11,414 nucleotides of DNA, from NCBI GenBank assembly GCA_900642245.1, contig CAAAJI010001255.1, forward strand, positions 1-11,414, in the 5' to 3' direction. The notes under the pieces were generated by a model, which saw only the letters and a list, made by a program, of their open reading frames with translations, did not search any database and had not been told where the DNA came from. The DNA comes from Fragilaria radians (Eukaryota; Bacillariophyta; Fragilariophyceae; Fragilariales; Fragilariaceae). Shown one piece after another: positions 8,191 through 11,414 of the stretch (position 1 is the stretch's first letter; every line of letters starts with the position of its first letter). The position numbers and the translations under genes were made by a program.

Positions 8191-8220
8191 GTTTAACATA
8201 CTCGCGAGCTTTTCAAGCTC
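8122..8220. promoter_or_regulatory. Cluster of short dyads with E2F-like and CpG-rich strings
   Basis: Within 100 bp lie AATGGAA-ttt-TTCCATT (8122-8138), gcgaccgc and then TTTGGCGC (8151-8158, an exact E2F-type string), TGGAAaTTCCA (8168-8178), CTCGCGAG (8201-8208) and GAGCTT-ttc-AAGCTC (8206-8220). Each dyad is exact. The stretch lies between the 17-bp minisatellite and the decayed minus-strand gene. A regulatory or origin role is only a guess. Confidence 0.3.
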
Positions 8221-8263
8221 TTGAGTTGCTGCTAGTTGGTCTACACTACATTAACCTACCGTG

Positions 8264-8814
8264 TTAATTGTACTTATTTACGCTACGCTCCGGTTGCTGA
8301 AAAATTCGTTTGCAGTGACTCTCATTGTGCTTCCCACATTGAAAGGACAAGCCTGAGAGTTGTATTGGCTTATTTTGCCTACAGCTGAAGCGCCCGAATG
8401 TGGGTACACATGCGTCTGCGGAGAAGCTTGATGAGTTGAAATCAGACAAGCACTTCCTTTAGGTTTTTTATCCAAGACCTCGGGTCCACTTCGAACCACG
8501 ACATCTACGTCAGCAAGTTGAGATCCTTTGAGAATGACCCTGATAGGCATGAACAATGTTAGCTAGAATCCAATCTTGACACTCCGTTGGTGACTTTCCA
8601 TCTTCGGATACCTCCAGAGGATGTGGCGTTACAGCACAGTCAGTTTCTGAATTAAATTCACTACCATCAATGAAGCAGCTCCAATGCTGGGTATTCCTGA
8701 TAGTAGCGCTCTGTCGAATTCAGATGATGCTGGCATGAAGCATCTTGCAAATTGTCTTTCCCTTATAAGCCGTACATTGTCATCTCTTAGTCTAGTAAGG
8801 CAACTACTTCCAAC
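8264..8814 (-). pseudogene. Decayed, frameshifted gene fragment of unknown function
   Basis: The segment is visibly GC-richer than its flanks, and three minus-strand frames in succession look protein-like. Frame one (8814-8629) has LTRLRDDNVRLIRERQFARC, then FMPASSEFDRALLSGIPSIG. Frame two (8719-8510) has CFIDGSEFNSETDCAVTPHP, then EVSEDGKSPTECQDWILANI. Frame three (8556-8278) has SQLADVDVVVRSGPEVLDKK and continues to about 8278. Overlaps and frame changes suggest small indels rather than introns, since I found no GT-AG pair of sensible size at the first switch. I recognise no family; the first part could be a coiled coil. It may be an old cellular gene tail or another transposon relic, and the exact boundaries and the third frame are uncertain. 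Confidence 0.4.
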
Positions 8815-8860
8815 TCAACTCATACATCTTCCATGGACCGTAGAACATAAATAAATCAAA

Positions 8861-8917
8861 ATGATTTTACTTAGACTTAAGTAAATTGGTATGATTTTAC
8901 TAGGACATAAGTAAATG
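8861..8917. repeat. Two imperfect 30-bp direct repeats
   Basis: atgattttacttagacttaa at 8861 recurs as atgattttactaggacataa at 8891, each followed by gtaaat. The pair sits directly at the truncated end of the Helitron-like fragment and may mark the breakpoint. Confidence 0.7.
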
Positions 8918-9348
8918 TATTACCTTTACACCTTCCTTATACCAATGTTAAATCAATGGTATAATTTACTTTAATATCTGTGATGTTGAATGAAACTTTA
9001 GAAACCAATGACATGTTAGGTCAAGTCGTAACACTTAATATGGTGTTATGTATCAAATTGAATGACCTGCAAATTCTAGGTTCACAAATAACAATAATAT
9101 TTTTTGTCGTAATTATTGCTAATAATGTAAAAATTCAAAGATACACTCTTTTTTGGAGAATGATGAACTTTAACATCTGTGATTTTGAATGCAACTGTAG
9201 ATACCACTGACATGTTAGATCAAGTAGTAGATAGGTCACTAAAAACAATCATAAACATCTTTGTCATACTGGAAATGTAAAATTCAAAGATACATTCTCT
9301 TTTGTAAAATAGTCAACTCTGCGGAGCAAAGCAAGCACCAACGACTAG
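8918..9348 (+). mobile_element. Truncated, internally deleted copy of the same Helitron-like family, opposite orientation
   Basis: The first part, about 8918-9165, matches subtype B: it keeps the B-specific text near aatgacctgcaaattct. From about 9168 the sequence restarts at the same internal point (catctgtgattttgaatgcaac) and then matches subtype A, including aacatctttgtcatactggaaatg. It ends CTAG (9345-9348) followed by T, as in the tandem dimer. The 5' TC end and most of the bodies are missing. The element stops 101 bp before the TRM61 ATG. Two frames here (8980-9210 and 9261 onward) are open only because of the repeat and are not separate genes. Confidence 0.6.
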
Positions 9349-9449
9349 TCGTTAAAGAAAATAATTTTCAAAAACTGGGCTGGTCGCGCGATGGAGGATG
9401 TCTGTCCATCATCCCGTTTTTCATCACACACACCAAACCAACAGATTGG
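9349..9449 (+). promoter_or_regulatory. TRM61 upstream region/5' leader with two overlapping upstream ATGs
   Basis: Only 101 bp separate the end of the Helitron-like fragment (CTAG at 9345-9348) from the TRM61 ATG, so promoter and leader must be short or lie partly in the repeat. Two out-of-frame ATGs occur. ATG 9391 has G at -3 and +4, a favourable Kozak context, and its 32-codon frame ends at 9489, past the TRM61 start. ATG 9398 ends at 9472, also past it. The TRM61 ATG itself has T at -3 and G at +4. Whether these ATGs lie in the mRNA depends on the unknown transcription start. I see no clear TATA element. Confidence 0.35.
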
Positions 9450-10685
9450 ATGGACTTCGCCGATGCCCATGAAATCCAAGAGGGTGTAGCCGTTCGTTCC
9501 AAAATTCGAATTCTACCCACAAAGGGAGATGGATCATTAGAAGATAAAGTGATAACTGCAGCAAATCAAGCCGCTCGAGACCTCCTTGGGACATTATCAA
9601 ACGGTGACGAAATTAGTAACGATGATCACATTGATGCCAAGTTCTACCCAGAACGATGCTTACCACAAAAATCATGCATCGAGCCTGGATCTCTCATAGT
9701 TATTTTTGAATCCTTCGATACGTTAAATTTTGTCTATGCACGATCGGGTGATTACTTTCAAAATCGTAATGGGTCATTCGCTCACGATGATTTTATTGGA
9801 AAGCCCTTTGGGTCGATCGTCCGAAGTCGCAACAATGACGGATATGGCTTTGTATACCTTCTCCGTCCTACACCTGAACTTTGGGCTCGTTCTCTCTTTC
9901 ATCGGACACAAATTGTACATGAACTAGATGCCAGTATGATCTGCCATAACCTCGATTTGCGTCCCAACATGACAGTCATCGAGTCAGGTACAGGCAGTGG
10001 TGCCCTTAGTCATGCTGTGGCACGGTCGATAGCACCGCGGGGGAAGCTATATACATTTGAATTTCATGCATCTCGAGCACAACAGGCGAGGGAGGAATTC
10101 GAACGTCATGGATTGTCCCATTTGATTACTGTGACACATCGAGACGTTTGCGGGAAGGATGGAGTGGGAGGGGGCTTCCCACCTCTAATGCAAGCACCTC
10201 ACTTCCAGCGAGCACACGCTATTCTACTCGATCTACCGGAGCCATGGTTGGCAATCCCTCATGCGGCAGATACTATCCACCCTGGTGGTCGACTGGCTTC
10301 CTACTCACCCTGTGTAGAACAAGTGCAACGGTGTGTGGTAGCGTTAAAGGAATGTGGATTTCATTCTATCCGTACCATGGAATTCCGACTGAAAGAGCAT
10401 TTTGTAGACGAAGTGGAGCTTTGGTCCCCTCCAAAAGGTAAAAGGCCTAGGATGGAAATTAATGAGCAGCAACGATTGTCCTTAATATCCACGGAGAGCG
10501 AACAAAATGAGCAAGGGAAGAACGAAACATCAAATGATCGAGGGCCCAATACAAGAAAAAAGTTAGTCTGTACAAGACCATTCAACAGTATGCGGGGACA
10601 CACGGCATTTCTTACCTTTGCAACAGCTAGTAGTAAAGTTCGGAAACAAGGAATAAAATCCACTTCGGATGTGGAAAACGAGTAA
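9450..10685 (+). CDS. TRM61: TRM61/GCD14-type tRNA (adenine-58-N1) methyltransferase catalytic subunit, 411 aa
   Basis: In eukaryotes Trm61 pairs with Trm6 to methylate A58 in the tRNA T-loop using S-adenosylmethionine, mainly in the nucleus. Numbering from ATG 9450, I see RPTPELW (139-145) and FHRTQI (150-155), the SAM-binding motif I ESGTGSG (178-184), the acidic YTFEFH strand (201-206), RDV (231-233), the catalytic-type DLPEPW (261-266), SYSPCVEQVQR (284-294), and the family's C-terminal RGHTAFLTFA string (about 382-391), preceded by a polar, Lys/Glu/Asn-rich linker (about 327-375). Homology to the human protein begins near residue 78, so there is a roughly 75-residue N-terminal extension. 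Length is close to yeast Gcd14 (383 aa) and longer than human TRMT61A (289 aa). The frame stays open upstream to 9261, but codon 9261 is TTG and 9450 is the only in-frame ATG before the core. No introns or breaks are visible. A Trm6 partner is not in the window. Confidence 0.93.
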   Translation: MDFADAHEIQEGVAVRSKIRILPTKGDGSLEDKVITAANQAARDLLGTLSNGDEISNDDHIDAKFYPERCLPQKSCIEPGSLIVIFESFDTLNFVYARSGDYFQNRNGSFAHDDFIGKPFGSIVRSRNNDGYGFVYLLRPTPELWARSLFHRTQIVHELDASMICHNLDLRPNMTVIESGTGSGALSHAVARSIAPRGKLYTFEFHASRAQQAREEFERHGLSHLITVTHRDVCGKDGVGGGFPPLMQAPHFQRAHAILLDLPEPWLAIPHAADTIHPGGRLASYSPCVEQVQRCVVALKECGFHSIRTMEFRLKEHFVDEVELWSPPKGKRPRMEINEQQRLSLISTESEQNEQGKNETSNDRGPNTRKKLVCTRPFNSMRGHTAFLTFATASSKVRKQGIKSTSDVENE

Positions 10686-10705
10686 TTTTGATCCAGATCA
10701 GAGTC

Positions 10706-10711
10706 AATAAA
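10706..10711 (+). terminator. Polyadenylation-signal-like AATAAA after TRM61
   Basis: An exact AATAAA hexamer lies 20 bp past the TRM61 stop codon (TAA 10683-10685), inside the 55-bp gap before the convergent exon. It could be the 3'-end signal, but such hexamers are common in AT-rich DNA and many protists do not rely on one. Confidence 0.35.
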
Positions 10712-10740
10712 TTTACAATCATGAACTGTGCTTAAATAAG

Positions 10741-10814
10741 TTACTTGGCAAACCATCGTTCAAATGCAAGTTGTCTCTTTTTCCTCCGTTTCCCTTGCGA
10801 ATGAGTAGATTGAT
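10741..10814 (-). CDS. Probable last exon of a convergent gene; basic C-terminus with PIP-box-like motif
   Basis: On the minus strand this reads QSTHSQGKRRKKRQLAFERWFAK and then TAA (10743-10741). Composition and ending look like a true protein C-terminus. The frame is closed immediately upstream by TAA (10818-10816). The sequence before the exon, a T/C-rich run followed by tactaag, resembles a 3' splice acceptor (AG at 10816-10815), so I infer that the exon begins at 10814. I could not find the preceding exon within the remaining 600 bp, so the gene is partial and function is unknown. The QLAFERWF octet after KRRKKR fits the PCNA-interacting PIP-box pattern (Q, hydrophobic at 4, two aromatics at 7-8), as seen at the C-termini of several replication proteins. 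Its 3' end faces TRM61 with a 55-bp gap. Alternatives are a chance short frame or a relic exon. Confidence 0.4.
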
Positions 10815-10829
10815 CTTAGTAATGATAGA

Positions 10830-11414
10830 AGAAAGCCATCGAATTTACAATAGAACAAAGTCTTTTGGCAAATGCATAGAAATTGATTACTATAACGAAA
10901 TAGCAAAGAATGACGATCTCTAGCTCTCCAAATTCCAAACATGCGTAACGAATCAATTGAAATCTGATTCAACACACTCCCTCAAAACACTGGTACTTAT
11001 GTATTAACAATGACATGGCTACCATGAGGCTCATGGTAACCAAGACCAAAGTTAAATAGAAGATAAACAACAATAATACTGTGTAGTAATTCAAAAAATG
11101 TTTGATAATACTTTCTTTTCATAGGATGGATGGACATCAAGTCTCTATCTGACCTCAAAATGCTAATGATATGCAATGAATTAGGAAAGATATTCCCCTA
11201 AGCAACTTAGCAGGTCTCGCTTACACATCTATTGTAAAGATGATGAAATTCAATCCATTACTCATTGTTACGACATTATCCGTTGAGCTTTTCCGTGAAG
11301 CATGAGTCTAAAATCTATTTCTACTCCTTCATGTCACAATATCAATACCAATAATCAAGAATATCCATATAATTGAAGGAGAATTGCACTGCCTTGTTTA
11401 AATGCTCCTTTAAA
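10830..11414. other. Gene-free right end (possible intron or intergenic)
   Basis: Both strands were read. Minus-strand frames upstream of the putative exon are hydrophobic and stop-ridden. A plus-strand splice-acceptor-like ctttcttttcatag (11111-11124) precedes a 23-codon frame from ATG 11130 (begins MDIKSLSDLKMLM), too short to call. The stretch may be a long intron of the convergent gene. Confidence 0.35.
11017..11041. repeat. 25-bp near-perfect palindrome
   Basis: TACCATGAG (11020-11028) and CTCATGGTA (11030-11038) are perfect complements around one central G. With one mismatch the arms extend by GG/CC to 11017-11041. Confidence 0.85.

Noticed and set aside
9261..9449. TRM61 starting at 9261 with 63 more residues
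   Set aside because: Codon 9261 is TTG, the first part is Helitron-like repeat sequence, and no ATG lies in frame before 9450.
10361..10756. 131-codon minus-strand gene opposite the TRM61 end
   Set aside because: Antisense shadow of TRM61, begins without ATG, and has no family resemblance.
10760..10975. 71-codon minus-strand gene overlapping the putative last exon
   Set aside because: It begins with TTG, and it is out of frame with the much more protein-like QGKRRKKRQLAFERWFAK exon.
11130..11201. Plus-strand 23-codon exon after an acceptor-like ctttcttttcatag
   Set aside because: Too short, no matching donor or continuation, and not distinguishable from chance.

Overview
The window looks like nuclear DNA of a eukaryote, most likely a unicellular alga or similar protist. 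A stramenopile such as a diatom is my guess from the style of its Copia remnant, not a firm call. Most of the sequence is AT-rich and non-coding. There is one convincing intact gene, an intron-free TRM61-type tRNA m1A58 methyltransferase (9450-10685, +), in visibly GC-richer DNA. Nothing suggests a bacterial or phage origin: no operons, no Shine-Dalgarno pattern, no CRISPR array.

Left part (341-2173): two head-to-tail units of 903 and 930 bp on the minus strand, about 85-90% alike by eye. Read on the minus strand, each begins TC and ends CTAG. The pair is preceded by A and followed by T, and the inner junction runs CTAG directly into TC. These are the termini expected of a non-autonomous Helitron, inserted as a tandem dimer. 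A third, truncated copy lies in the opposite orientation at 8918-9348 and also ends CTAG followed by T, 101 bp upstream of the TRM61 start codon. It keeps pieces of both unit subtypes in the same order.

Middle (about 2539-6570, minus strand): a heavily decayed Ty1/Copia retrotransposon. Reading down the minus strand, I recognise gag (6535-5990, two in-frame stops), an aspartic protease with a DDGADT active-site string (5598-5375, frameshifted), a reverse-transcriptase piece with a YGLKT string (3717-3511, with decayed continuation) and the RNase H C-terminus (2757-2539). The integrase region is unrecognisable, and its place holds three perfect 37-bp repeats and a tRNA-like, possibly SINE-derived, stretch. 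I found no LTR pair.

Right-middle (6650-8830): several degenerate minisatellites, a nested palindrome (7033-7115), a 17-bp x 7.5 tandem repeat (7981-8108), a cluster of short dyads with CpG-rich E2F-like strings (8122-8220), and a GC-richer, frameshifted minus-strand gene remnant of unknown function (about 8264-8814).

Right end: TRM61, followed 55 bp later by what appears to be the last exon of a convergent minus-strand gene (10741-10814). Its predicted protein ends in a basic stretch plus a PIP-box-like QLAFERWF. The last 600 bp show no gene I can support. No pathway links the parts. The picture is one housekeeping gene bordering a transposon graveyard, with a rolling-circle-type element reaching into its upstream region.
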